From assembly GCA_032718475.1 (NCBI GenBank), contig JAUCBJ010009157.1, forward strand, positions 62,001 to 126,000: DNA of 64,000 bases, read 5' to 3'. The stretch is from Nemertoderma westbladi (lineage: Eukaryota > Xenacoelomorpha > Nemertodermatida > Nemertodermatidae). Position 1 is the first letter of the stretch. Each line of letters begins with the position of its first letter. The notes under the pieces were generated by a model that searched no databases, was not told the DNA's origin, and worked only from the letters and a program-made list of their open reading frames with translations. A program made the position numbers and the translations under genes. This document shows, piece by piece, positions 45,461 through 56,819 of this stretch.

Positions 45461-45663
45461 ATGATTATTTCTGGGTTTGGGTGGCAGCCCAGTAGCACTA
45501 CGGCAACGTACATGGTGAATGAATCAGTTGCGTTTACAAACAACCAAACCGAGGCAACAGCGTCCCGACCCCCAGCCCAATGGTCAATGTTAGTCTTAGG
45601 GGTGATCAGCGTTGCTACAATCTTTGGAAATGTCTTGGTCTGTCTTGCAATATGCAAGGAAAA
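45461..45663 (+). CDS. 5-HT2-like serotonin receptor, exon A (N-terminus, TM1)
   Basis: Encodes the extracellular N-terminus and TM1 of a class A amine GPCR at the plasma membrane. The first ATG in frame is 45461, after a stop at 45437; a start at the later ATG near 45512 is possible. There are N-glycosylation sites NES and NQT, then TM1 (SMLVLGVISVATIFGNVLVC) with the GNVLV signature (Asn 1.50) and the cytoplasmic CKEK. The exon ends in phase 2 at 45663, before the donor GTTAGT. Spliced to exon B it gives EKKLQNMTNYFL across the junction, the first intracellular loop pattern of 5-HT2 receptors. A D2-like or other amine receptor is the alternative. Confidence 0.82.
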
Positions 45664-46066
45664 GTTAGTTTGATTATAATATTATTATTAACTAATATTA
45701 TGATAATGGTCACTGATCATCATACTATGTAAGCATTACTTAATACTCTAGTCGAAACAGAAACACAAAATATAATTTTTTAAATACTGTGCACTTGATA
45801 AATGATAATGTTATCCGTTTTCACTTCACTATCACATAACCTGATAATTGTTATGCAATTTGCAAGTTAATTTAATTTCGTGAATGCTTACTTTGACTGA
45901 ATTATTATTATTGTTATTATAATTAAAGAAACACTCTGAACAGCTTCAAATCCTTACAGCCTTTGATCCTTCCATAGTCGATAACATTGGGAAGCATGGT
46001 AACTCTGGATGCCAGATTACATTTAAACATGGAAGATTACGCATCGCCTTGGAAGATTGGAGGGAT

Positions 46067-46097
<31 letters not shown>

Positions 46098-46215
46098 CTT
46101 GGGTGCTGGGTTGCAATCAAAATTCATCCCTCCCCATGGGAAGGGAAAATCGATTGAAATAACAGCTGATTGCTCTCAAAAATAAAACTGTAACGTGTTC
46201 TATTCTTGCGGGTCG
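46067..46215 (+). repeat. Poly-G linked dispersed repeat
   Basis: A G run of 31 is followed by TTGCAATCAAAATTCATCCC and ATAAAACTGTAACGTGTTCT, as at 16919 and 38590. Confidence 0.75.
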
Positions 46216-46364
46216 AATGAGAATATTCTTAATTCTGTGGGATAATTAAAACCACCATTGCATTTGTTCTGTTCCACTATGCTGTTTCCATAGCACCTAC
46301 CTCAAATAAATTGGCGTTTGTGTTTCAAATGAGACAAATATGAGCTCTATAATAATAAATGGAT

Positions 46365-46490
46365 TGTTGTGGGGTGGAGTGGGTTGTGGGGTGGAGTGGG
46401 TTGTGGGGTGGAGTGGGTTGTGGGGTGGAGTGGGTTGTGGGGTGGAGTGGGTTGTGGGGTGGAGTGGGTTGTGGGGTGGAGTGAGGGTGA
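46365..46490 (+). repeat. 17-bp G-rich minisatellite, ~7 copies
   Basis: TTGTGGGGTGGAGTGGG repeated head to tail. Each copy has GGGG and GGG runs, so the plus strand could fold into G-quadruplexes. Confidence 0.95.
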
Positions 46491-46841
46491 ATTAAATATA
46501 TATAATGACAGTACGATAATGTTCTCCATAGTGAAAAATATCAACTGACCCTCAAACGCTGGTGTTTTTTTAATCACCCTAATGCATACATATGGATGAC
46601 AGCCACCTATGATTGTAATGAAGTGACATTTACTATTTATTTCCGGAAAATTCGATCTTCGAATTTTCAGTGGTGAAAAATAGATCTGAGTTTTCAGAGA
46701 TAGATTCATAATGGAGGCAATTTTAATAGGCCTAGCAATTTGTTTATCATACTAGAAAGATTATTGACTATTATCTGATCAGCTGTTAGCTGATCCTCAC
46801 AGCGCTGACAGCTAGATAATCGACTCTACTACTACTACTAG

Positions 46842-47115
46842 GATCGGCATGCTGCATTGCAGCTGCATTTTTAAGAATGCTGTGCCGGCTTGTCAACAAA
46901 ATTGCACCGCCACAACTCCCTATCACCCATGACATTTGCTAGATCATCCGCATCTTTAAGGCCAGTGTCCTTTAAGATGCGTCTCAATAAAGTCATGGGC
47001 TGTCCACCATGCTTATTCACTCCATGAGGCTGCCAAAGCACAAGATTATGCACTGGCTGGTCCTCACGGCGAAAGCAATGTCCTGCAAAGCGGAGGCGAT
47101 TTTGTTCTAGAATGG
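46842..47115 (-). mobile_element. LINE 3'-end fragment (minus)
   Basis: Reverse-oriented match to 22450-22730, from the terminus GCATGCCGATCC (46840-46853) with a (TAG)n tail to LEQNRLRFAGHCFRRED. It is truncated at TTTGTTCTAG. Confidence 0.85.
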
Positions 47116-47159
47116 ACCTTACTTTGAGTGGATCTTTGAGATGATCCACTCAAAGATGA

Positions 47160-48403
47160 TGTTCGCGCTTTTGAAGACCTTTAGCAGTTTAACCTGCCAA
47201 AATTTATATGTCTTTTCGTTAATTAAAACCACTTTAGCATACGACAATAATTTATGCTAATACGCAAAACATTAGCCGAAGTCAGCCCATGCGCGATCAT
47301 TCACCCGATGGATCTACACCCGGGAGACTGAATTCGGATGCTTGAATTGTATTATTACAGTGTAAGGTTGTAGTGTATACCTAATGTATTATTCGATAGA
47401 TCGTTAATAATTAATCTCTGACAGATATTATTGGCTTTCGGGAAATATTAACAGTTCCTTTAGGACGTGGCGCTTTATCTATTTAAACAGAACTAAGACT
47501 TATACTAAACGCAACGATACTGCTGCTGATTAAAGTATAAAACGTATTCTTTAGGAAATACTTTGTTACCAATCACAATCATACACACTATTCTGCCGAC
47601 AGTCAGTATATTTGATCACACATAAAGAGAGCAGTAATTGACTCGCGTAGGGTCTGCTAAATAACATTGGATTCAATACACACCACATTAATATAAATCG
47701 CAATTGTTATATATAGCCGGTCTCTCTAACCTGTAGTGTTATCAAGAAAATTGGGAATTGGGTGATTTATCCGTATTATCCAAATAGCAATATTTCCATC
47801 AACAAATATTTACAATTAATAACTGACGGTAAAATAACAGTACAAACAATATGATTAATGAATTAGGTGAGTGATTTAAGTCAGGATTGATGAGGTAACA
47901 GTTTATACTTTCGATAATTCAAGCAGTTTACGGTACAGCAGTATTGGTTACAAAATGCCGGTGTTTCTGGCTTAGACAGCAATAACAACAAAAGTAACAA
48001 CTCTCTCTCTCTCTCTCTGTAAGACAGAACACTCTCCTTATGATCGGCAGGAAAGCTACACGTCGACAGGAAAAACCGCCCTGATTGGCCCAAGCCAAAC
48101 AAAGAACCACGCGGCCAATGGCTGTTTCCATGTCAGCAACCAGCTGCTAGATGTCGTAATATGAATCATCACGGCTAAGCTGTGAAAGGTGGTTTGTGCA
48201 TTACAAGTTTTTGTCTTACCATGTCCGCTAAAACACGTATATAGCAGAATGATTTTTATGTCCGTTAAAACACCTGTAAAGGTACCTTGCGGGCGAGGGG
48301 AATATATCTACAGTTAGAAAACCTTTTAGAGTATTCCAGCGCCTGTGGGGAAACTGGATTGCGAAGCAAAAGGGGCCAGTTATATCCCACAGAAGCTTTT
48401 ACA
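47160..48403 (-). repeat. 3' LTR of the BEL provirus
   Basis: 1,244 bp, TG...CA ends (TGTTCGCGC...GCTTTTACA on plus). On the minus strand it carries GGGCCAATCAGGGCGG (CCAAT plus GC box, near 48080), a (GA)n run (48000-48018) and GTATAAAC (TATA-like, near 47905). A short purine-rich stretch (GGGAGCGG, minus, 48404-48411) abuts it and could be the polypurine tract. Confidence 0.93.
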
Positions 48404-48481
48404 CCGCTCCCAGAAAATGGGATTTAAGTCTATAAAATATACAAAATCACAGTTTCTAAAATATAAAAATACTCTAAACAG

Positions 48482-49771
48482 TTAGTCTTTCTTGCGCGGA
48501 CGGCGTTTACGCAGTTTTTTAAAGCTAGCAAGAGTCCTTTTCTCTTTGGGGCGAGCCACTTTACTAGGAGGGCTATAACTCCTGGGTGAAGGGTGCAATA
48601 TGATTGCATCAGAAGGTATGGGATTGCGATCGGTATATCCGCCGGTCGAAGTACCGGGTTGATTGACATCAACGTCCGGGGAGAGGGGTCTAACGGCTTT
48701 GAGAGCTCGTTTCAAGACAGCCGCTCTTACGGGTCCTTTACGAGTGGTCTGAACGAGGGCCGTGGGTGGACCATAGGCCGTTAGAAACTTCCTTGGTTTA
48801 ATGGTTCCTTCTAACTCGCGTTCGCGGGCTCGATACTCGTAAGGCCGTCGATATACTTCTTGTAACTCAATATGCGTGATTTCTGTTCGACAGAAGCGAA
48901 TAGATAAGGATGGAACGCATAAATTCCTTCGTAAGCGCGTCCAGGATAATAGCGATGGCGCGAATCACGATGTAAATCAGCGTTCGCTTCCCAAGCTCTA
49001 ATGTAACGTAGTGTGATCATTTCATCTACGCTTTCCAAATCGCGATTAAAAAGGGCAATCGAAACTGGCGTGTCCCTTTAGTTGACAGTGGTGACATTGA
49101 GTCATAAATTGAGGGCAAACCGCAAAAATATGCAAATTATTAAATCGGCAATACGCGCAATAAATTTCCATCGCCGGTTGTTCGTGGAAATAGGAACAGC
49201 GGACGTTTGTGTCCATGGGCGTAACATGGTCTCTCGATGCGCATAACCGACAACGTTGCCGAGAAACATAGTTGGCATGGCGATAATCGTACGCAGTGAG
49301 ACACTGTGGACCTTGATACCATTCTAGGATGTAATCGTTGTCGTTGTTCCGAGCGCGATAGGCTGAATCTCTTCAGATTCTAGACATATTGGTTCGTCTT
49401 CCCAGTCTGTTACGAATAGAATTTTCGTGATCTATTCTCGGTTTATCGTTACGACGCCGCTGGGTATGATATTTAAATAGAACCATTTCCCCTTCGGTGT
49501 CTACATCGTCCGTATCATGTAAATCGATAGGATGGCCGGTAGTTAAGAAGTCCATATACGTACCATTACGATGCGTATAGCGAGCGGTTAATTTTCGATA
49601 GTCCAATTCGCGCGTAAGTTGTTCCTGGGACATCGGCGGTTCGATATAGCGACCATCGTCCTCCGTAATAGTCGGATCAGCTTCACCGCGTATCAAGCTA
49701 TCCACAAACGCTTGTAAAGGTAGAGTATATCGCTCTCTAATACCAAGGTCATCTTCTATTAATTCAGTCAT
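48482..49771 (-). pseudogene. Accessory gene of the BEL element, broken; Cys/His-rich
   Basis: Not recognised. An ATG (49771) opens 132 acidic/basic codons ending in TGA at 49373. The same frame then continues to 49046 through a Cys/His-rich stretch with several Cys-x2-Cys pairs (CRLC, CAYC, CHHC, GHASFDC). A neighbouring frame stays open 49077-48811 (HRYYPGRAYEGIY) and a third 48964-48482, ending in a basic RRPRKKD tail. The pieces look like one gene of about 430 codons with one stop and two frameshifts. AACTCAG just before the ATG could be a splice acceptor for a subgenomic RNA. It is in the place of pol/env; no envelope features (signal peptide, TM) are seen. Confidence 0.5.
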
Positions 49772-50589
49772 ATTTGCTATCTGAGTTTGTTAATATCAAT
49801 ATACTTTAATATTTTAGGTAAGCGGGCGTCGCTTCCTACTAGGCCCTTTGCCCCCGGACAGTGGGTTTCTCAGCGCCGATGTACCGCTGTCGCAGTGTTT
49901 ACGCCAACATGTAGCACAGCACGACAATGATAACCGGCACAAGTCCCACCACTGTCCGTCCCAAAGGCTTGAATCCACTTGAGGTTATCTCGGTAGAGTT
50001 AAGGCTATTTTACAATTGCGATTAGCTACTGTAAACACACTTTAGTAGTAACATTCACCTATAAACGCACAAATTCCATACAATCATTACTTACTGCACA
50101 CATGCATACCATTTGTCCGTTAGTCAGTGTCTTCCAGAATGTCACGTATTTACTATGTATCCTTGGATACTAATAGTGCGCTATATATACTCTTATGCTA
50201 CGCAATGGGGCAAGCTTTTTATTGTTCCCTTAACTTGCTTCTAATTCTAGCGTGGGTGTTGCCATGGTGACATTATGGAAAACTAGCGGTAGAATTAGGG
50301 CAATCCTCATGCATACAGATCTGGGATGTTATTTAATAGTAATTCTTTAATTGTCAATATCCTCTTTATGCATGATTTTATAAATTTTATCGGCTATTGA
50401 CTATATGTTGGAGATTCTCACACTCTAGCACACTCAATATGAATCTCCGCTCCCATGATCTATTAATTACTGGAATTTTGGGAATGTTATAAATTGCGCA
50501 AAATGACAATTTATGAAATTCATTCGAATATGAATTTAAATTTATTCCCGTGAATTTTATTATTTGATATTAAATTGACATAAATTTTA

Positions 50590-50870
50590 TTCCAGAGCAT
50601 ATCTGGGGACTCAGGATCCTTAATTCTGTAAAATTTGTCTTTTAAGAGTATCGGTAAGTGCTACGATATCTTAATCGACTAGAATTGTTAACGGATCTGA
50701 ATTTTACAGATTTTAATAAATATTAAATTAATATTTAGGATGGGCACCAATTTATTCCAGAACTTGTCTGGGGACGTTAACCACTGATTCTAAAATTTGT
50801 CTTTCAAGTATATCGGTGGGTGCCACGATATCTTAATCGACTAGAATTACAGGTGGTCAAAAGTTTAACA
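50590..50870. repeat. ~165-bp tandem duplication inside provirus
   Basis: TTTATTCCAGAGCATATCTGGGGAC (near 50587) and TTTATTCCAGAACTTGTCTGGGG (near 50752) each lead to ACGATATCTTAATCGACTAG (near 50664 and 50832). Non-coding region between gag-pro and the accessory frame. Confidence 0.85.
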
Positions 50871-51390
50871 GATTTATTTGCGATTTACGCTACTGTTAGA
50901 GGGACCTCACGCTACTATATGTATTATTTGTTATAAGGTAGAAGAGCAATATCGCACGAAGCAATGTCAGTGTGAAGAGGCAAGTCGTTTCCAAGGTCTA
51001 CCCAGAGCTTGGTTTAGCCGAGACACGAGGATCTGAACTTTGCATTCCTAATACTCTGCCTACCAATAATACTTAAATATAGTAGTGGCTTTACCGTACT
51101 TTAAGAAGTACTGACATGTCATCTTACTATAGTCTCGCATTTATAATATAATACGGACAGTAAGGAAAGAGAAAATAATTACTTCTTGCCGTCGCACTAA
51201 ATATATATTATAAGTAATTATGTACGTAATAAACACTAATATATTGCACTAATCTACTAACATTCTAAAATAACATTTTACTAAATAAAATTAAATAAAA
51301 ACGATTATAATAAAGTACATAATGAAGTTCGCATATAAAATGTAATAAAATAGATAAAATAATATAGTCACACGCCCACTCCATATGTTA

Positions 51391-54300
51391 TTACGTTATA
51401 GAGTCCCTAGATATTTGTCGGATTAGGGAAGTGGTCGTAGGAAGAGTATCTTGCCTTCCATAGTTTCCGGACAGTTTTCGGTCTCTTTCCAGTAAACATA
51501 AACGACCAGCTGGGCGATTGAGTTGTTGTGTTAGTTTCTCCGCTCCCTTGGCCTGTCTACTCTCTGCCGTGGTAAGATGAGGAGGCCATTCTTCTTCTTC
51601 TTTACTTAAGGAGTCGGATCCACCTAACCAGCCTGGAGTATCTATCAGTTCTTGAGGAGTTGCTCCTCTGGAAGCGATGTTGGCTGGATTAATCGTCCCA
51701 AGGCAATGTCTCCATTGATCTACATTGGAGTTAATATCGTCATTATCTGAGGAGTATGGTGTTCCCTCAGTTGGGTCGTCCACATCACTGCTCTCCACTT
51801 CCCCCTTTACTTGGTATACCTGTTGTTGAGGTAATCTCTCTTTGAGAGTTCTACGGGAAGGGCCAGTGAAGTACCAACCTACTCTAGTTCTTACCGCATA
51901 GGTTTGTAGTGGCTGCGGTTGAGCAGGCCGTTTCTCCAATGGCTCGAGCGCCTCATGCGCGTTTTGGCCGATAAGTATTTGCACTCCAGGATAATCTGTC
52001 TGGAATCGAGGTATCTTCAGATGTTGGACGCTCTCATCTTCGTCCCAATTATAAAGGTCTGCTTGGGTAGTAGCGAAGTTCTTTATAGCCACCATTTTTA
52101 CTGACCTTATACTTTGTGCTCCTAATTTATCCTGGGGGGTGGACAACGCACCTACGTAGTAATCTGCCGTTATGGTAGATTTCCAAACCTGTATAATTCC
52201 TGACATATTCAATTTAGTCCGGAACTTGGGTTGTCCAGCAAAGATATCTTCGGCTAGTTCTTGATCGATGAATGTTCCTGTGCTGCCGGAGTCAAGTAGG
52301 GCGTTCACTATGTAACTCTTGTTGGGACCATGAACTCGAACTTGCACTACAGGAAATTCTCTTATTCCTATGTTGGAAGTTGGAACTTTCCAAGATGGTT
52401 GTTTGTCAAAAGGAGTTGGAGTAAACTCGTCAGTGTCCTTTTCATCCGTAAGTGCTCGATACACTGTGGTATTTATTAGATAACAGGATTCGTTGGCATC
52501 GGAGAATTCGTCTGTATAGAATCCTTCCCACTCAGAACCTTGGTCAGTGTCGTTCACATCACTGAATTGGACATGTAGTTCGGGCTCACTTACCTGACTC
52601 GGGTTGTCTCGTTCGAACTCACTGTGTAACAAAATGTGATGTTTCGCGCCACACTTTGCACACTTTGCGTCGGAGTAACAGGTTCGCCGTTGGTGTCCTG
52701 ATCTGAGGCAATTATAGCATAACCGCTTATTCCACAGGACTGTACGTCTGTCTACAGGGGATTTCTTTAGAAATTCAGCACACGCACTCAAACGGTGAGG
52801 CCCGTCGCACAGCGCACATTTTGGTTTGATGTTACTTACTTTACCCTGGGTAGTTTGCTGCACTCTCGTTCTTTCTTCGGGCTTTCTCCCGCGCGTTCTG
52901 TTGGGAGACTGAGGAGGGGTCTTAGCAACTTGTTCTCTCCTATTATTGGTTCGAGCTTTGTATTTACTTACGTCCTGGGAGGTTTTGTCAATATAATAAG
53001 ACCGTTCGGTGTCTTTCCCGCTGTCTTCGTCTTGGGAAACTTGGCTTTCGCCGTCGTCAGTGTAACACACTGGTGTTACTCTTCTCCTGGAAGTGGGTTT
53101 CTCACTTACTTTATTTTCTGATGTTTTCTCTCTGGCTTGCTTGATGAGTTGTAGTCTGACTTCACCATCCAAGAACGACATGAGATCAGCCATGGTAGGG
53201 CTTCGTCGTTGTTGGTCATTCATGTACAACACCTTCTTGTCCCAGCGTGTACATACTCCACCCTTGGGTAAAGTAGAGACTACGGCTCCAATAACCATGG
53301 AACTCTGGTATTCGTGCGACTTACCTAACCAGTCCAGTTGTCTACAGATCTCTTGTATTTCATCTGAAAATTCTATAATCCCACTACTAAGGAAGTGTCG
53401 GGGGGCTACCAATTTTGTATACAGGTACTTAGCGATGTTGTCTTTATTACCATACCTGATGTTTAATGTATCCCAAACTTGTCTTAATCCATCTGGATGT
53501 CCAATAAACTTTAACGCCATTAACTTGGGAGGTCCTTCCAAACACTTGATGAGGAATCTAAGTTTCTCTCCGTTAGATAGTACAGAGTTCTGTATGCTAT
53601 CTTTGTAATATTCGTTGAAAGGTAACCATTTCATCTCATCTCCATTGAATTTGACGATCTCTCCCACTTTGACCGCTTGGCGGGCTTCTGTTCTAGCCAT
53701 CTGACGCGTAAAGCTTTCTTGGACCATCGTGTTATTTAATATCGAATTATCGGTATATAAATTTCTCGGATCATTATCAGGTCTATAGGGAATATCATTA
53801 ATAACAGGTCTATAATCACCCTTAATAGGGTTTGCTATAGGAGTTTCAACTTCACTAGCAGTATAGATGCGTGTAGGCTCCACACCTTGCGCATGTGATA
53901 CTTCAGACCTAACGGGTTGACTCAATGTTACCGGGGGCATTGGTATGCCTTTTTGAATATTGACTAATTTGTCGCGTTCTAGCGCGATACTTTGCTGCAC
54001 TTCTTGCAACTCTGCTCTACTTTCCCTCACTGTTCCCTTAAGTTGGTGGACAGTCTCCTGCATCTGTCCTAGCAGAAGATTCATCCCCCGCCATCCCTCT
54101 TCCACCCACTCAACCGCCGAAGCGGGAGTCGCCAACATAGTAGCGGGCTGACGCGGGACGACGGGAGACAAATTATTGATTTCTCTCTCTGCTATCTGGA
54201 CAGGGGTGTTTGCATGGGCTGTTCCACCGGGTACAGGCAGTGTAGTGCTATGTAAAGGGAATTTAGAGTTAAGCTCTGGAAGTGTAGGGGTCTCTAGCAC

Positions 54301-55503
54301 AGAATTGACTTTGGGAATTACAGGCCTAATTATTTCAGGTTCATCGACTATAGTAGGGAGTCTTTTGACCTGGATAAATTGTTCTATGGGTTCTGCACTA
54401 CCTAAATCTGTGCTAGTTAGCTGTCTTTTAACAGCTGGGGGCAAAGCAGGCAATTTGCGACGGTAATATGTTTTTCTACGTCTACTTAAATGAGATCTAT
54501 TTCCTCCGCCTTCAGGATCGGTAGTATCGCCTTCCTCTGAGGATGTGTACCCCTGGCGTTTAGGAGTAGATTTTCTCATCATCTGCATTTGATTAGCAGT
54601 AAACTGTTTAGTTATACTGTCTTGTGTCTCTTGCAGATTCTCCAACTCCAGTTGGGTAGTCTGCTCAGATGCTCTCCTTTCTACTTCTGCCACTGCCTTC
54701 GCTGCCTTTCTTTCGGCTTCTGCATCTGCCGCTTTTGCCTTTCTTTCGGCTTCTGCATCTGCCATAACCGCCGCCATATCCGCCGCCTTTTGTTCCTCTA
54801 TCCTTCTTTTCTTTATTTGTTCTTCTCGGACTCTAGTGAGGCGGAGTTTTTCATCACATTCAGCTTGGTTTGCAGCTAACATTTCGGCATCGAGTGCGTC
54901 CAACACAAGCTTGGTTCCTTCACTATTAGGGCGAAGTCCAGACAGTCGTCTCCTCAACTCTTCGTCTCCTATGAACCGCTGATAGTCTGACAGATAGATG
55001 TCAATGGCATCTCTAGTTCGCGGCTTCTCTGCTGCTGTTAATTCGCTTTCCACTTCGCTTTCCACTTCGCTTTCCACTTCGCTTTCCACTTGAGGAGAAG
55101 CAGCGTCGGTTGATTCTTCAAAGGTTGGTCGCTCATCATAAACCGTATCCGCCATCTTCGCTCCGCGTTCGGGTCTCCGCTCAGCAGTATCCGAACAACT
55201 GGAGCCATCGGGCCGCTGAGAACTAGGTTCTGGGCTAGGAGGTTGCTGCTGTTTGATAGCTGCTTCTTGATCCCGCTTGACTTGGGCCCGAGTGCCGATG
55301 ATAGACCTACGGTGTTCTACTAGTCTAGGGTCTGACACTACTACGGTAGGGATGGCCTTTCTTACAGCAGGAGGTGACTTAGACTTGGATCTAGGATGTT
55401 CTATACTGGGATCTGGGTCACTGATCTTTTTAAGACACTGTCTAACAGTCATTCTAACACTTTCCAAAAGACTATCCGACAGTGATTGGGTTGTGTCCGA
55501 CAT
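51391..55503 (-). CDS. BEL/Pao gag-protease polyprotein
   Basis: Intact 1,370-codon ORF from ATG 55503; it builds the virus-like particle and processes it. Order: disordered N-terminus, an Ala/Glu/Lys coiled coil (about 205-310), a DUF1759-type gag core (about 600-790), zinc knuckles (CALC...C at 896-908; CYNC-x4-H-x4-C at 929-942; CAKC...H at 948-955), and a retropepsin domain with the catalytic LLDSGSTG (Asp1071). The post-protease RVGWYFTGP (about 1207) is present. At about 1260 the frame jumps straight into WRHCLGTINPANIASRG, which in complete elements lies after RNase H. So reverse transcriptase and RNase H are lost in frame, and integrase is absent downstream. Confidence 0.93.
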   Translation of the reverse strand: MSDTTQSLSDSLLESVRMTVRQCLKKISDPDPSIEHPRSKSKSPPAVRKAIPTVVVSDPRLVEHRRSIIGTRAQVKRDQEAAIKQQQPPSPEPSSQRPDGSSCSDTAERRPERGAKMADTVYDERPTFEESTDAASPQVESEVESEVESEVESELTAAEKPRTRDAIDIYLSDYQRFIGDEELRRRLSGLRPNSEGTKLVLDALDAEMLAANQAECDEKLRLTRVREEQIKKRRIEEQKAADMAAVMADAEAERKAKAADAEAERKAAKAVAEVERRASEQTTQLELENLQETQDSITKQFTANQMQMMRKSTPKRQGYTSSEEGDTTDPEGGGNRSHLSRRRKTYYRRKLPALPPAVKRQLTSTDLGSAEPIEQFIQVKRLPTIVDEPEIIRPVIPKVNSVLETPTLPELNSKFPLHSTTLPVPGGTAHANTPVQIAEREINNLSPVVPRQPATMLATPASAVEWVEEGWRGMNLLLGQMQETVHQLKGTVRESRAELQEVQQSIALERDKLVNIQKGIPMPPVTLSQPVRSEVSHAQGVEPTRIYTASEVETPIANPIKGDYRPVINDIPYRPDNDPRNLYTDNSILNNTMVQESFTRQMARTEARQAVKVGEIVKFNGDEMKWLPFNEYYKDSIQNSVLSNGEKLRFLIKCLEGPPKLMALKFIGHPDGLRQVWDTLNIRYGNKDNIAKYLYTKLVAPRHFLSSGIIEFSDEIQEICRQLDWLGKSHEYQSSMVIGAVVSTLPKGGVCTRWDKKVLYMNDQQRRSPTMADLMSFLDGEVRLQLIKQAREKTSENKVSEKPTSRRRVTPVCYTDDGESQVSQDEDSGKDTERSYYIDKTSQDVSKYKARTNNRREQVAKTPPQSPNRTRGRKPEERTRVQQTTQGKVSNIKPKCALCDGPHRLSACAEFLKKSPVDRRTVLWNKRLCYNCLRSGHQRRTCYSDAKCAKCGAKHHILLHSEFERDNPSQVSEPELHVQFSDVNDTDQGSEWEGFYTDEFSDANESCYLINTTVYRALTDEKDTDEFTPTPFDKQPSWKVPTSNIGIREFPVVQVRVHGPNKSYIVNALLDSGSTGTFIDQELAEDIFAGQPKFRTKLNMSGIIQVWKSTITADYYVGALSTPQDKLGAQSIRSVKMVAIKNFATTQADLYNWDEDESVQHLKIPRFQTDYPGVQILIGQNAHEALEPLEKRPAQPQPLQTYAVRTRVGWYFTGPSRRTLKERLPQQQVYQVKGEVESSDVDDPTEGTPYSSDNDDINSNVDQWRHCLGTINPANIASRGATPQELIDTPGWLGGSDSLSKEEEEWPPHLTTAESRQAKGAEKLTQQLNRPAGRLCLLERDRKLSGNYGRQDTLPTTTSLIRQISRDSIT

Positions 55504-55619
55504 GTTTGTTTACACAGTTGAATGCCTACGGCTATAAATACAGTTAAAGCAAGTCTAGTAATTCAGTATCACTGCTAGCCTAATAATTAATTACCGATAC
55601 TGCTACTTAATATAGCGGG

Positions 55620-55920
55620 ATATATATATTATATCAGAATACCGGTATGCTTATAGTATATATAAGTATTATTACAGACTAGATTTGCCACAGAGTACCG
55701 GTGTATAAATTTAGCACAAATATATATATAAATATATAAATATATAATAGGCCTATCGTGGATACCGGTATACAGCTTACACTTATAATATATATAAAGT
55801 ATAACTATGAACTAAAATTAATTACAGAATACCGGTATGATTTCAGCTCAAATTTATAGAAATAAATATAATAAGCCTATGGTAAATACCGGTATGTCAA
55901 TTATTTTAGAATAATTGAAT
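55620..55920. repeat. ACCGGTA-marked repeats in the provirus leader
   Basis: TACCGGTA-type motifs at about 55643, 55697, 55763, 55832 and 55886 sit in AT-rich degenerate repeats that also share ATATAATA(A/G)GCCTAT. Confidence 0.65.
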
Positions 55921-56819
55921 TTCTGAATATTTAGGGTTACTTGGTTACTTTAACTTACTTTGTTACCGTTATTTAAGCAGTAGTCCAACTGATTTTGAGA
56001 CCTAGTTGTTGTATGGCAGGCCTACTACTTATAAATCGTTTGAGTTGATTTATAATATTTATATACCCGTTATATGGGTTTTTGTCAATATTTGAAATAA
56101 ATGTTATTATTTCCGGGGGTTTACTACACAGAAACTGAACGCCTCTCAGTGAAGTGCTATTTATTTGACACTAAAACTGATAATTCTAATTTACCTAAGT
56201 TACTTAATACTACAAATTACTTACGATACGGGTGAGATTAATTCTCTAATTAAACACAACAAAATATTACGTACGAATTTTTAGGGTAATTTTACAGGAA
56301 GTCTACAAACCAGCCTAACAAAGGGTTAGATTTCTGGTTATTATCAACAGACAGGGTACTACGGTATTTGAATAATAAGTAGTAGTAAATATATTGTACT
56401 GTCCAGATAGGAAAATACCACCGCCTGACGACCTATAACCGTATCGCTATAGGTACTACGTTATGTATCACGGATTGTTCCTACCCAGAAGCTAATAGAG
56501 CTAACGAATGTGCCTATCAACCACTTTACAACACAAATATACTGCCTACACTAATTACTTCGGAAGGCACTGTACACTAAACCCTAAATTAGGTACAAGT
56601 ACCGGTATAACAAATAATCAGTAGTTAAATATACTTGAACAGTTAAAAGAACCACGGCATCTGCCGGAGTGACCGAAGCACAAAGTCGTCAGTCTTTACC
56701 TACGCCAAGCAGCCCTGATGTAGTACCGGGGTTAGTTTAACTATAACGGTATGTATAACAAGCACAATTACTGTAGGAATAAACTTGGGGACATGAATGT
56801 TGCGAATAATCGCATAAAC

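Larger units (their letters stand above)
45664..47154 (+). other. Start of the ~18-kb receptor intron
   Basis: Intronic. It holds a poly-G run (46067-46097) with the poly-G-family tail to 46215, the 17-bp G-rich minisatellite and a LINE 3' fragment, then the provirus. Confidence 0.7.

Noticed and set aside
48482-49771. Envelope gene for the BEL element
   Set aside because: No signal peptide, transmembrane segment or fusion-peptide-like region; the Cys pattern looks zinc-binding instead.
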